A stretch of 20,000 nt of DNA from Actinidia chinensis (GCA_009663005.1 VIGQ01000880.1:1-20000); one strand, 5' to 3'; counted from the first letter of the stretch, positions 1 through 9,449 are shown. Made by a program: numbers and translations. Notes: generated by a model from the sequence alone, not told the origin.

Positions 1-828
1 TGGGGCGACGGATCTTCTTGTTCGGTGGTTCAGCCATGGGGTGTCTTGAGGCTCCGTTGGGTAATATGTAAAGCCCAACCGTTTTGGTTTGCTGTGGGAA
101 GTAGAGCATGGGCCTGGTTCTGCTAGTATATTTTCTTTTCTTTTCCCACAGTTCAAACAAGCCTTCATTTATATATAGGAGGCTGTGACGAGAAGGTTTC
201 TCTTGGGGGTTTATGGATCAGAATTTGAGAAATTCATGTGACCTTTTCTTGGTGAGGCAATTAGAAGTTTAGAGAGAGAGAGAGAGAGATTGGTTGTTCT
301 TCTCTGTCTCTCTATAGGCCCACTGTTGTTGCAGCCAGGTTGAGTTGATTCTTCTATCGTCTATCAAATACGGATTGAGCCCTCACACGCAAAAAACCTG
401 AAAAGTATAGAGGTTTTCTCAAGGATTATGGCATGGAATTTGTTGGGCGGACGTGGTGCGGGGGGGGGGGGGTCGGGGCTGGGAGGGATGCTGTGAGAGT
501 GACAGAAAAAAAAAGCGAAAACTTGTAGGCAGTGCGGGCCGCAGGGGTCCCAAGCTAATATTTTTTAAAAAAAAAAAATTATTATATTATTTAATTATTT
601 TTTATTTTATAGTAAATTATCTATTCAAATATGCACGCAATGTATTTATATTACTGTTTTTTAGTTAGGTTTTTTTTTCATAATGCCTGTGGGCGTGAGA
701 CAATTACTAGATATATTGCGTGTGGATGGATCTGTGTGTGGGGGTGGGGTGTTTGCTGGAATACAGCAAGGGTCAATTACACTGAGCATCCCTGTACTTC
801 CCTCAACATGAGGTCCGACCTGATCTGG
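1..828 (+). repeat. Array copy 1 (probably cut by window start)
   Basis: This copy has the best TATA box of the array (TTATATATAGG, 169-179) and an expanded (AG)9 run at 271-288, where copies 2 and 3 have only about four GA units. The start codon of the other copies is destroyed: the context reads GCAGCCAGGTTGAG near 336 instead of GCAGCCATGGTGAG. Bases 425-545 do not align with copy 2. They carry a 13-G run at 460-472 and G-rich sequence where copy 2 has TGTGGGGCCTAATGCTTGGG. The 3' half (560-780) aligns well with 1380-1620. Confidence 0.8.
169..350 (+). promoter_or_regulatory. TATA box plus GA/CT-rich leader in copy 1
   Basis: TTATATATAGG at 169-179 fits a plant TATA box. About 100 bases further on come (AG)9 and a CT-rich stretch, then the position of the leader ATG found in copies 2-4, which is mutated here. 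The same order recurs in the other copies, and that conservation is the main support. Promoter activity is inferred. Confidence 0.4.
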
Positions 829-1664
829 TGGGGCGACCCGATCTTCTTGATCGGTGGTTGCAGCCATGGGGGTCTTAGAGGCCCGTTTGGTAATATTCTT
901 AAAAGCCAACCGTTTTGGTTTGCTGTTGGAAAGTAGAGTAGTGCATTGGTTTGGTCCTTCTAGTACTATTTTCTTCCCAAGTTCCAAACAAACATTCATT
1001 TATATGTAGGAGAGGCTGGCGGTGAGAGACGGTTTCTCTTGGGTTTATGGATCAGACATTGAGAGAGTCATGCTACCCTTTTCTGATGAGGCACACTCAG
1101 AAGTTTATATACAGAGAGAGATTGGTTGTTTTCTTTGTGGTCTCTCTAATAGGCCGCTTTTGAAGCCATGGTGAGTGAATTTTCTATTGTCTGATTCAGA
1201 TTACAGATCTGAGCCTACGCACCCACATAAAATCAACAGGTGGTCTCAGATATTATTTCATTTCTACTTGTCTGTGGGTGTGGGGCCTAATGCTTGGGAT
1301 TTATCATTTATTCTGTGAGATTTACAATAAAAAAACTAAAACAGTCATTTCTTCTTTCCTCATTCTCCCAAGCTAATAGTTTTTAAAAAATATTATATTA
1401 TTTAATGTATTTTTTATTTTATAGTAATTAATCTATTCAAATATGCACGCAATGTATTTATAATATCGGTTTTTATTAGTTTTTTTCTCATAATGCCACT
1501 GTGGGCAAGTGGACAATTACTAGTATATATGCGTGTGGATGGATCTGTGTGTGGGGGTGGGGGTGTTTCCTGGTAAAGACCAGCAAGGGTCAATACACTG
1601 AGCATCCCTGTAAAAAACCTTTTTTTACTCTCCCCTCAACATGGAGGATCCGAACCTATTCTTG
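829..1664 (+). repeat. Array copy 2 (most complete unit)
   Basis: This copy contains all shared blocks and best represents the unit. It has a TATA-like TTATATGTAGG (1000-1010), a GA tract at about 1111-1121, a CT-rich stretch, an ATG at 1168-1170 in the context GAAGCCATGGTGAGTG, and a downstream A+T-rich half ending in GTGTGGGGGTGGGGGTGT. The base run GTGAGT directly after the ATG also fits a plant 5' splice donor. The junction with copy 3 carries a short A/T insertion at about 1613-1629 that is absent from the junction of copies 1 and 2. Confidence 0.8.
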
Positions 1665-2752
1665 TGGGGCGACCTGATCTTCTTGATCGGTGGTTTGCAG
1701 CAGCCATGGGGCGGCTTGAGGCTCTCCGTTTGGTAATATTCTTAAAAGCCAACCGTTTTGGTTGCTGTTGGAGTAGTGCATGGTCCTGGTCCTTTCTATA
1801 CTATGTCTTTTCCCAAGTTCAAACAACGCCTTCATTTATATGTAGGAGAGGCTGTGTGAGACGTGTTCTCTGGGTTCCAGGATCAGACCTTATTGGAGAT
1901 TCATTCTACGCAAAGCTTTTCTTGATGAGGGCAAACTCAGAAGTTTTATACAGAGAGAGATTGGTTGGTTCTTCTTTGTGTCTCTCTCATAAGCCGCTGT
2001 TGTTGCACAGCATGGTGAGTGAATTCATTTGCTACTGTCTGATCATAACAGATCTTGAGCCCTTCACGCAAAACATAAAATCAAACAGGTGTCCTTTTCT
2101 CAGATGATTATTTCATTTCTTACTGGGTTCTTTTCGGGTGTGGGGCCTAATGCTTGGTTTACTATTCATTTATTCTGTGGAGATTTACAACAAACAAAAA
2201 TAATTGAAACACTCTTTTTCCCAACTTACATTTTTAAAATTATATCTTTTTTAATTTTATGTTGTTATTTTATATGCAATATATCTATATTGAATAACAT
2301 TAAACGATTATTTTTATATAATGTATCTCTATCTGATTTTATATCTTATATAAGTTTATATTATATCTTATATTGAGGTAGATTTTATCGTTTTTTTAGT
2401 TAGTTTTTTCTTTTTTCATTAGTGGTACGAACAATTATTAGTACTTACGTATGAAAGATATGGGGTACTTGCTAGTTAATACAGCCCAAAGGTAAGTTAC
2501 ACTGCGGCTAGTGTGATAATACTTAAAAAGTTAAAAGTCAATTTTTTTTAAAATTGCTATCAATAAAATTAAGGAATTTTGATTTTTTTTTGTTTTTTTA
2601 GTGTTATTTTAATTAAAAAGAAGCAAAAATCCGGTTTAGCTTATAAGCTAATATGTAAAAATCAGCCGCTTAAGTTGAAAAAAAAGATGATCCCAAAAGA
2701 GCATGAGCTACTGTACTTTCCTCAACATGGAGGAGCCGACCACGATCTTGAC
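1665..2752 (+). repeat. Array copy 3 with diverged, enlarged 3' half
   Basis: The 5' half (1665-2160) aligns closely with copy 2: TATA-like TTATATGTAGG at about 1837-1847, GA tract at about 1952-1960, and ATG at 2012-2014 followed by GTGAGTGAATTC. After about 2200 the sequence becomes very A+T-rich and only short anchors remain, such as ACAGC..GTTACACTG near 2481-2504. The copy is about 250 bases longer than its sisters because of the A+T-rich stretch at 2510-2690. Confidence 0.75.
2510..2690. mobile_element. A+T-rich insertion in copy 3, possible degraded MITE
   Basis: Relative to the junctions between the other copies, this stretch is extra sequence between the GTTACACTG anchor and the GAGCATGAGCTACTGTAC block. 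It starts with GATAATACTTAAAAAG, resembling the left end of the MITE at 18424 (GGTAATACTTAAAAATTAA), and contains the perfect 16-bp palindrome TTAGCTTATAAGCTAA at 2636-2651. Terminal repeats and a target duplication are not clear, so an element identity is only suggested. Confidence 0.35.
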
Positions 2753-3120
2753 TGGCGACCAGGATCTTCTTGTCTGTGGTTGAGCCAGGGTGTCTTGCGT
2801 TTGCTATTGAAGAAGAGCATGGTTCTGGTCCTTTCTAGTATATTTCTTTTCTTTTCCGAGTTCCAAACAAAGCCTTCGTTGATTATAGGAGAGGCTGTGA
2901 TGAGACATGTTTCTCTGGGTTTAGGATCAGACATTTGAGAAATTAACGTGACCCTTTTCTTGGTGGAGGCAACTCAGAAGTTAGAGAGAGGAAAGGTGAG
3001 TTGGTTTCTTTCTTCATAGATAAGGTTGTTGCAGCCATGGAGGGTGAATTCTTGGATAGATTGTCTGAGGAAATACAGATCTGAGCCTACACGAACAAAC
3101 CATAAACTTAAGATGTTTTC
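2753..3120 (+). repeat. Array copy 4, truncated and diverged
   Basis: This copy keeps the anchor, a weakened TATA region (GATTATAGG, 2881-2889), GAGAGGCTGTGATGAGAC, GGATCAGACATT, a GA-rich leader, and an ATG at 3037-3039 in the context GCAGCCATGG. Here the frame reads MEGEFLDRLSEEIQI then a stop. It lacks about 33 bases present in copies 1-3 after CGTTTG (near 2795) and lacks the whole 3' half of the unit. Similarity fades at about 3110-3120, which marks the right edge of the array. Confidence 0.75.
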
Positions 3121-3633
3121 TATCTCTCATGGAATTTTTTTTATATTTTTATGATTTTTCCTGATGAAAAGAAGTCAAAAATGTAAAGATTTTTATCTAA
3201 TAGAAGGAAATTATTTTTATCACTTGGAAGAAATTATCTGATTTTAAGATGTATTGTATTAATGATTAGGATGAATTTGTGAAGAAAAAAAAATAATGAA
3301 AAGAAAAATGTTTAAATTATTAATCTTTTCGTTCCTTTTCACTATCAAATTTTTTTTTGTTTTGGACTCATGTGTCTGAAATAGGAAGAGTAACGGGTGA
3401 TGATTAGGTGTAGTATTTAAATTATTATAGGTAGTGAATTCCGTAGTTTAGTAGGACTAAGTGCAAATACCGTGTAGGGTGTTCCAAAAAAATCAATGAG
3501 TTAGTTAATACCCTAATAATGAGAAGGTGTTTACAAACATAGTTCTGCGAATTCCTATAAAGAAATGAATAAACTAATGAATACCTACCTTGGTGATGGG
3601 TGGGATGTTTCAAGGGTCATTACACACTAGTAA
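3121..3633. other. A+T-rich spacer, no gene seen
   Basis: This is low-complexity A+T-rich sequence with no convincing open frame in either direction. The open frame at 3425-3613 on the minus strand has no motif. I see no RNA gene. Confidence 0.6.
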
Positions 3634-5030
3634 GGTGGGGTATGCGGACGGGATCTCCTGTACTAATTTCTCGTCCTACCCCTGTTCCAGCCCCAACACT
3701 TGACACTGTTTCACTTTCCTTCCCAATTCTCTCTTTTTCTACGTTGGTCCATTGGAGTTTGAGATTTTTCGAATTGGTCCTTAAATAATTGAAATTTATT
3801 TAATGGATCTTTCTGTTATATTGAAAATAATGACAACAAAATCACGCCTATTTTATCCTAAAATTACTTCATTTTACAATTCAACAAAAAATCATATTTT
3901 TCTACAATATTTAAAAATGAGAGGGTATTTGTTTGATTTTTTAACTGTTTTGCTTTGAATTTTTTATTTTTCGGGAACTTTTAACCATTTGATAAAAAAT
4001 TATATTTATTCGATATTTGCCAGAGGAAGTCATAAGGATAAAAAATTTTAATCAATTCAAAAAAATATACTAAAAAAAATAAAAAATAATAATATAAAAA
4101 TGGTATGCTTTGTCATTATTGTTTTTTTTCTTATTAATGAAAAAAATATATTTTTTTGACTCTCCTCTTCAGAAAATCAAAAAATAAATTTTTGATAAAC
4201 GGTGAATTGTTTTTATAACAAGACAAAAGAAACTCAAAAAATTAATAACTAAAAAACTTCAAAAAAATTAACACAACAGGAAAAAAAATTTTGGGGTAAA
4301 TTTCATGTTGGTAATGTCCTCACCTATCTTCGCGTTTAGACAAAAATCTTGGATAAAATTTACTCCAGATAATAAACATTTTTTTTTGAAAGTTTTTTAG
4401 TTATTGTTTTTGAGTTGTTTTCGTCTTTATAAAAAAAGTATCATTGATCAAAAATATATTTTTCGATTCTCATGAGAGAAGTCAAAAAAAAAAATATTTT
4501 TATTTAATGTGAAAAAAAGATCAATAATAATAAAAAGAATATATTTAATATTTTTTTTGTGTGTGTTTTATTGCCTTTTTTCGAATTAGATTAAGATTTT
4601 TAACTTTCTGAATCCCTCTAGCAAGAAAAATCAAATAAATAAATTATTTATCAAATGATGAAAAAATTAACGAAAAATAAAAAAGCAGACCAAAATAATT
4701 AAAAATAAAACAAATGCCCTCACTTTAAAAAAACAAATTTCAAACTGAAAAAGTTTTTTTTAAAAACTGATCTTGATATGGTCTCGATCTTTACTCATTT
4801 TATTTCATTATATATTACAAAATATCTCTCTTATCACAATTTCAACTTAAAAAAATTTCAAATTACAAATTGTCAAGGACTTAAATTCGAAAAATTAAAA
4901 CTTCAATGGACCAAAGTGGAAAAGGGGAGTGATTGGGAGGGGAAAGGGAACAGGGGTGTCGGGTGGATGAGGGCTGGGACAGGGGGCTGGGACAGGGGGA
5001 GTAGTACAGGGGATCCGGTGCCGGGGTATT
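3634..5030. mobile_element. ~1.4-kb foldback (giant inverted-repeat) element
   Basis: The whole segment folds on itself around about 4330. Outer arms match: GGATCTCCTGTACT (3651-3664) against the complement of AGTACAGGGGATCC (5003-5016). Further in, TTGGTCCATTGGAGTTT (3744-3760) pairs with AAACTTCAATGGACCAA (about 4899-4915), and GAGGGTATTTGTTTGATTTT pairs with the complement of 4706-4735. Close to the centre, AACTAAAAAACTTCAAAAAA (4246-4265) pairs with the complement of 4385-4404, and GGGGTAAATTTCATG (4294-4308) pairs with the complement of GATAAAATTTACTCC. The unpaired loop is about 45 bases. Arms are roughly 650-690 bases and imperfect. The outer 120 bases are G+C-rich and the inner arms are very A+T-rich. 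No coding capacity is visible, so this is a non-autonomous element. Exact ends and a target duplication could not be fixed. Foldback or Mutator-like MITE families are the likely classes. Confidence 0.85.
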
Positions 5031-5584
5031 AGCCATTGTTTCCAACATCACTCTTGTTGAAGGGGGCCCATTCACCATGCCTATATATAGAATAGGTCTC
5101 TAATTGTTTTGGCATCCTAAATCACAAAGTTGAGAACACCTTAATGAGGAGAAAAATCTTCTTTGTTCTTGTTGTATTTTTGTTCTTGTGTTTTTAAGAG
5201 AGACATAACACACTATAAAAATCATCAAATAGTGTGGTGTTTAATGATTAGATGAATTTTATTTTATCTTGAGATGTGACGTCTATTTCAATCAGCGCAC
5301 TGGGGGAGAGGCGAATTTGTCTTGAGAAAATAGTGTAAAAACATGAGACTCAATCAATTGTTTCATTTGGTAATACTTTTAGTCAATCATTGGATTATTA
5401 TAATATTTATTGTAGTACTTAGCGAAGTTGCATTAGGCTCACTCCATTGAACTAAATTATGACTTCAAAAATTAACATCTAGTTAGTCATTTTTTCTATT
5501 CTAATGCCATCATATCTCTATTCTAATTCTATTCAATTAACATATTATTCAGTATTATTTTTCATTCTATCCACAAGTTTTTTT
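5031..5584 (+). promoter_or_regulatory. A+T-rich flank with strong TATA box; possible LTR/promoter remnant
   Basis: CTATATATAG at 5081-5090 is a near-ideal plant TATA box. It is followed by a T- and TTGTTCTTG-rich leader-like stretch (5157-5190) without an open frame. This order is seen in Copia-type LTRs and also in ordinary plant promoters. No matching second LTR lies in the window and no gene follows. A hairpin sits at 5209-5236 (CACACTAT, 12-base loop, ATAGTGTG). The assignment is tentative. Confidence 0.3.
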
Positions 5585-5585
5585 A

Positions 5586-5770
5586 AATGGTCATATTTTT
5601 AAAAATTGTCACATTATTCCAATGTTGATATTTTTAAAGGGGATATTTTTTAAATGATAATATTTTTAAAGTGGTCATATTGTAATGGATATTTTTAAAA
5701 ATATATATTTTTATGATGCTGATATTTTGTCTAATAGTTATATTTTAAACGGTCATTATTTTTATGTCGT
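5586..5770 (+). repeat. Degenerate ~20-bp minisatellite
   Basis: At least six loosely spaced copies of (G)ATATTTTTAAA followed by a short variable part, several including GGTCAT, for example near 5589, 5627, 5642, 5659, 5689 and 5738. Spacing varies between about 15 and 50 bases, so the array is degraded. Confidence 0.55.
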
Positions 5771-6660
5771 CTTGAAGAAAAAGACATGTGGTCTTATTGA
5801 ATGATATATGAATGCATGACAAGTTTAGGAGTTGAGAGTTGATTGATATATTAAACATAAAAAAACTTAAAGAGAGTACTTTTAGTAATATAGGTTGCAA
5901 AATATAATTATCTCTAAAAACAAGATGAATAGTTACTAAAAAATAAACTAAGAACCGAAGCAATTGTAATTTTTTTGGTATTTTAGTAACTTGATGTTAG
6001 AGATTTCGAAAGTATTTTCTAGCTAATTTGGCCAAAAAAGGCCATTGGCCAATCTGATGCAGATGTTGTTAGCATCCTATTCTGCCTCCCGTTTGGAATT
6101 AGTTGGATTAATTTTTAATTTTTAGTAGTTTTGTTATTTTTAGTATTTTTTTTTTTCAATCTCTTGATTAACGTGAATTAGTAAAATAAATATATTTATC
6201 GTACAAAAATTACTAAAATCTAAATTAATTAAAACTTGAGTTATTTTCAATTTCAATTTATTTTAAATTAAGTTTTATTTTTTGTGGATTTCGATAAATA
6301 TCCGATCTGAACGTAAATTTTTAAAGCCAAATCAGAATCCCGATTGTGACAATTGAACCCCTTGGTAGACTCTTTTTGTCTTTAATGAATTTGTTTCTTC
6401 TTATAATTTTTTTTTTGATAGACGTATATCCATCACAAATGTCGTCTCTCATAGAGAAATTAATAAAATAAAATAAAATAAATAAAACAAAATATTCACT
6501 AAGTCGGTAAATCATTTTGCATAGGGTTAAATACACTTTGCTTCCTGATGTATGATGTGAAACTCCCCCTTTGGCCCTAAGTTATTGAGTCATTACAATC
6601 AAGACTAAACACGACCATACTCCAAGAGATAAAGAGTATGCCATCCGAATTCAACGAAGG
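5771..6660. other. A+T-rich DNA with repeat remnants, no gene seen
   Basis: No convincing open frame. Three GGCC palindromic cores, with TTGGCCAA at 6045-6052, occur at 6027-6052 and are followed by GATGCAGATGTTGTTAGCAT, wording I associate with degraded plant transposon ends. GGGTTAAATACACTTTGCTT begins at 6525 and resembles termini of common plant inverted-repeat elements, but no inverted partner was found. An (AAAAT)n-like stretch lies at 6461-6490. Confidence 0.45.
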
Positions 6661-8360
6661 ATGAGGATGAGGACGAGGCCGACTAGGAGTTTCAAGTTAG
6701 ACTTTATCTCTATTTTCTACGCTTTAAGCGAAAACTCTTGTTTTGTTTTAGATATGTTACGTTTTGGAAACTTACTTGTGATATTAGACATGTTTTGGGG
6801 TATTTTGGATTTGAGCCTAATATTGATACTATATTTATCAACTCTAATCTATTTAGACATTAAATTAGTCTTGATGGTTATTAGTTGATAAACATAGTTT
6901 ATCACTATTTATTGGTTCATTCAGATTGGAGGTTTGCTTTTTGGTTCCTTTTAAAATACATCATGACTCTTCGCCATTCCATGTTTATAATCTTATCTTT
7001 TGTAAATGGTGGATGTGTTTAGCTCCTTGATTTTTGTGACCATAATTGAGGTCAATCAGGTTGTGTTTTCAAGATCGTGACGTAATAGTAAAGTTGCATA
7101 ATTGTGATGTTACGTGGATTAAATGTCAAATAGTCTTGCATGTGTGAGATCTTACTACTGTGCAATATATAAAGAGATGATCACTTACACTGACACCAGT
7201 CGTGTTTTGCAAAAATAAAAATTGTAAAATCACATAATACTTTCTTGAAGTGAGATTTATACCTTGTGAGTTTAGAGCCATGATTATTTTTTTGAGAGTT
7301 TTTATATTACTCAAGGAATTTGTTGGTTTCAGTCTTTGAATAGCTTACTATTTTTTTTGAATTTGGATACATGTAATGCGATAAGTTAGATTCTTTGACC
7401 TTTTACATGCCTTACAACATTGTTCTGAATTTCGTTATATTGAGGCCATGCATTTATATCTTCTCGTTCTTTCTATCATCTTTTCAATAATTGTACATAA
7501 AATTAATTTCGCAAAGGCATGTGAATTTGGAGTTGTCTTGAATCTGGGAGAAGAATCGACTACTTTTTTTGAGAGTTGAAAAAAAAAGAAGAAAAAAAAA
7601 TAAAGAGTTCAAAGTTTAAAAAAAAATGTGAAAAGAGAGAGTTTGAAGGTGTATGCTTACTAAGTTGGCAAGTGTAAGTGGCTAATGATATGGTGAGATC
7701 TATTACCGTTTGATTCTCTTTACTTTATTAGACTCATCGTTCATCATGACCTTCAAGTATCCAAAATTTACAGTCTATTGAAGTTCTTGCATGTAAAAGC
7801 CATCATGCAAGTTAACAAATGTTGCTTAACTTGACATTCTTTCTTGAAGGTATGCCAAGTTGATACACTTAACATGTTTGTGATTTTTGAAATTAGGATG
7901 CTCTATTTGCCTTACTTTTACACTTACTGTATAACTAGCAATCCTTTGAGCGAAAAACATATCTATTATATTATGAGAGTGTATTACTTGTGAGTTTGAA
8001 ACTGAGTCTATCAGTTGTTAGTTGTTATTATAGGATGCATTTAATGTTGAATCTTTATAGAAATATGACTCTATTTTTACACTTACAACTCATTTGTATT
8101 GCATTTGATAATTGGTAGATTACATGGGATGATTGTATTATTTATACTATTTTGTTTTTTGATACATTGCATGATGTGATATTTATAGTTATCATCATTG
8201 GAAGTCCTCACGAGATTACAGTATTCTACTATGGGTAACTTGGTGTTGTAAAGGCTTGATGCATACGCAAATGCATTCGGGACACTTACAAAGAAGAGAT
8301 TATCTTTTTATTTTTTTTCTAATTTTGCTAGGGACTAGCAAACAGTTAGTTGAGGTTGTG
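6661..8360 (+). mobile_element. 3' internal non-coding part of a Ty3/gypsy-like retrotransposon
   Basis: This stretch lies directly upstream of an LTR in the same orientation and ends in GCTAGGGACTAGCAA (8329-8343), then AGTTAGTTGAGGTTGTG. From memory of plant Tat/Athila-type elements, a conserved GCTAGGGACTAGCAA block followed by AAGTTTGGGGGTGTG forms the polypurine tract just before the 3' LTR; here the tract is eroded. No gag, protease, reverse transcriptase or integrase motif is present. At its left edge a short frame (6660-6686) reads DEDEDEAD then stop, possibly the end of an element-encoded protein, but its open frame is only 17 codons. The left boundary is therefore uncertain. Purine-rich tracts occur at 7565-7650. 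Confidence 0.55.
8329..8360 (+). other. Conserved pre-LTR block and degraded polypurine tract
   Basis: GCTAGGGACTAGCAA is itself a near-perfect inverted repeat (GCTAG/CTAGC), and AGTTAGTTGAGGTTGTG follows. In intact plant gypsy elements this position holds the G-rich primer for plus-strand DNA synthesis. The loss of the usual G run suggests an old, inactive copy. Confidence 0.5.
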
Positions 8361-8810
8361 TGATGGACTACATAATTATAATCTAAATATCGCTAAATTA
8401 TCGTAAGTTGCCCTATTTTATTTTAATTATGTCTTTTTCTGGTGATTTGTACTTATAGTGTGTTCGACTGTATTGTAGGCTAATTGTTGATAAAAAAGAA
8501 AGAATTGAAGCAATAAAAGCACAACCTGAGTGCGGACATGTGTATGAGAGCCATTGTGTGAAAAAATGATTTTGAAGAGAAGTGTTATCTGTAGCTCGAA
8601 ATAGAATAGAAGATGCACATGGAAGATCTTGTAAAATTGTTGCAAAGTCATTCTAAAGAGAATCGCGAGAAATGGATTCTGAGGGCTCCAAAACGGAGTA
8701 TGAAGAAGATGAGAAAAAAGTGTAAAGATTGTGCTTAGAGTTGAATGCTGGGAAGAAAATTTCAAAATTGTGTTTAGCGTTGTTGAACTCGGACATAAAG
8801 AAAATGGGCG

Positions 8811-9042
8811 GTCGAACGCAAGAAGAGAAAAAGGGCAGCCAACGTTCGAACCCCTCTGTGAAAGTTCAAAAATCCCGAGAGATAAAAATGGACTTTTACC
8901 TACCGTTAGAACCCTCTGTTGCAACGTTCGACGCAGGAACAAAATTTTAACTTAGGTTTTTGAACGCCGAAATGAAGAATTACAAACAACGTTCGAAAAG
9001 CTAGCAGGAAAATCTCAAAAAATGAACTGAACGTTCGAACGC
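8811..9042 (+). promoter_or_regulatory. Cluster of AACGTTCGAAC-type palindromes in the LTR U3
   Basis: Variants of AACGTTCGAACG occur at 8811-8818 (partial, GTCGAACG), 8841-8851, 8923-8935 (AACGTTCGACGCA), 8988-8997 and 9030-9042, with further weak partial copies at 8903-8913 and 8961-8967. CGTTCGAACG is a perfect palindrome. All lie 90-320 bases upstream of the TATA box at 9131. A role as an enhancer or protein-binding array is inferred from position and repetition only. Confidence 0.5.
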
Positions 9043-9130
9043 TGAAGGGAAGGCAAAAATAGGGTGCGAACTCCTAGAAGTTAAAAATGAGAGCAGAAAC
9101 TTAAACCTATAGAACTCGGATTTAAAACTC

Positions 9131-9138
9131 TATAAATA
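9131..9138 (+). promoter_or_regulatory. LTR TATA box
   Basis: TATAAATA preceded by CTC in an A+T-rich setting, downstream of the palindrome cluster. It is the only good TATA box in this LTR and would set transcription start near 9160-9170. Confidence 0.5.
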
Positions 9139-9449
9139 TTTTTTTTAGGATTTGTTGTTCGGAGGACGTAATGATTTTTTAGGATTTTTTTTTAACGAGT
9201 TGATTAGCTTTATAAATTTATTGTCTGTCTCATTAAATTCTTGTAATTTTTATATATTTATTTAAAGTTTTAATTAATTTAATTTACGGTGTGTTCGATA
9301 AATGTATTTTTTTAATTAAAGTTTTCCTCAATCCTTTCATTCTTTTTAGATTAGTTCATTAGACTACATTCAATATCGAGTTATTTGCTTTCCAAGTCAT
9401 GAGTGACTAGTCTTTTAACTTGGGGGAATTGATTGTGAAATAAATCGGC

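Larger units (their letters stand above)
1..3120 (+). repeat. Tandem array of four ~835-bp promoter/leader-like units
   Basis: Four head-to-tail copies begin at the shared anchor TGGGGCGAC or its variant, at 1, 829, 1665 and 2753, giving spacings of 828, 836 and 1088 bases. Shared blocks occur in constant order. They are the anchor, a GGCTCCGTTTGGTAAT-type block, CAAACAA..CATTTATAT (TATA-like), GAGAGGCTGTG, GGATCAGACATT, CAGAGAGAGATTGGTTG, GCAGCCATGG, CAGATCTGAGCC, and in copies 1-2 ATGCACGCAATGTATTTAT. Copies differ by many substitutions and small indels, so the array is old or the sequence is noisy. The order TATA, GA-rich leader, then an ATG in a strong context suggests that the unit derives from the 5' end of a gene. 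That origin is inferred, since I do not recognise the gene. The array probably continues upstream of the window. No copy has an open frame beyond a few dozen codons from its ATG. Confidence 0.88.

Noticed and set aside
1664..2107. 147-codon plus-strand frame in array copy 3
   Set aside because: The sister copies do not keep this frame open, and it runs through the TATA and leader region. It is probably chance, despite containing the conserved ATG.
4778..5078. Overlapping frames on both strands at the right arm of the foldback
   Set aside because: They follow the G-rich outer arm repeat (GGCTGGGACAGG twice), and the opposite arm has no equivalent frame.
8427..8942. 171-codon open frame on the minus strand, the longest in the window
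   Set aside because: It lies wholly inside the plus-strand LTR U3, across the palindrome cluster, and its translation is rich in F, L and S with no domain. It is the shadow of non-coding sequence.
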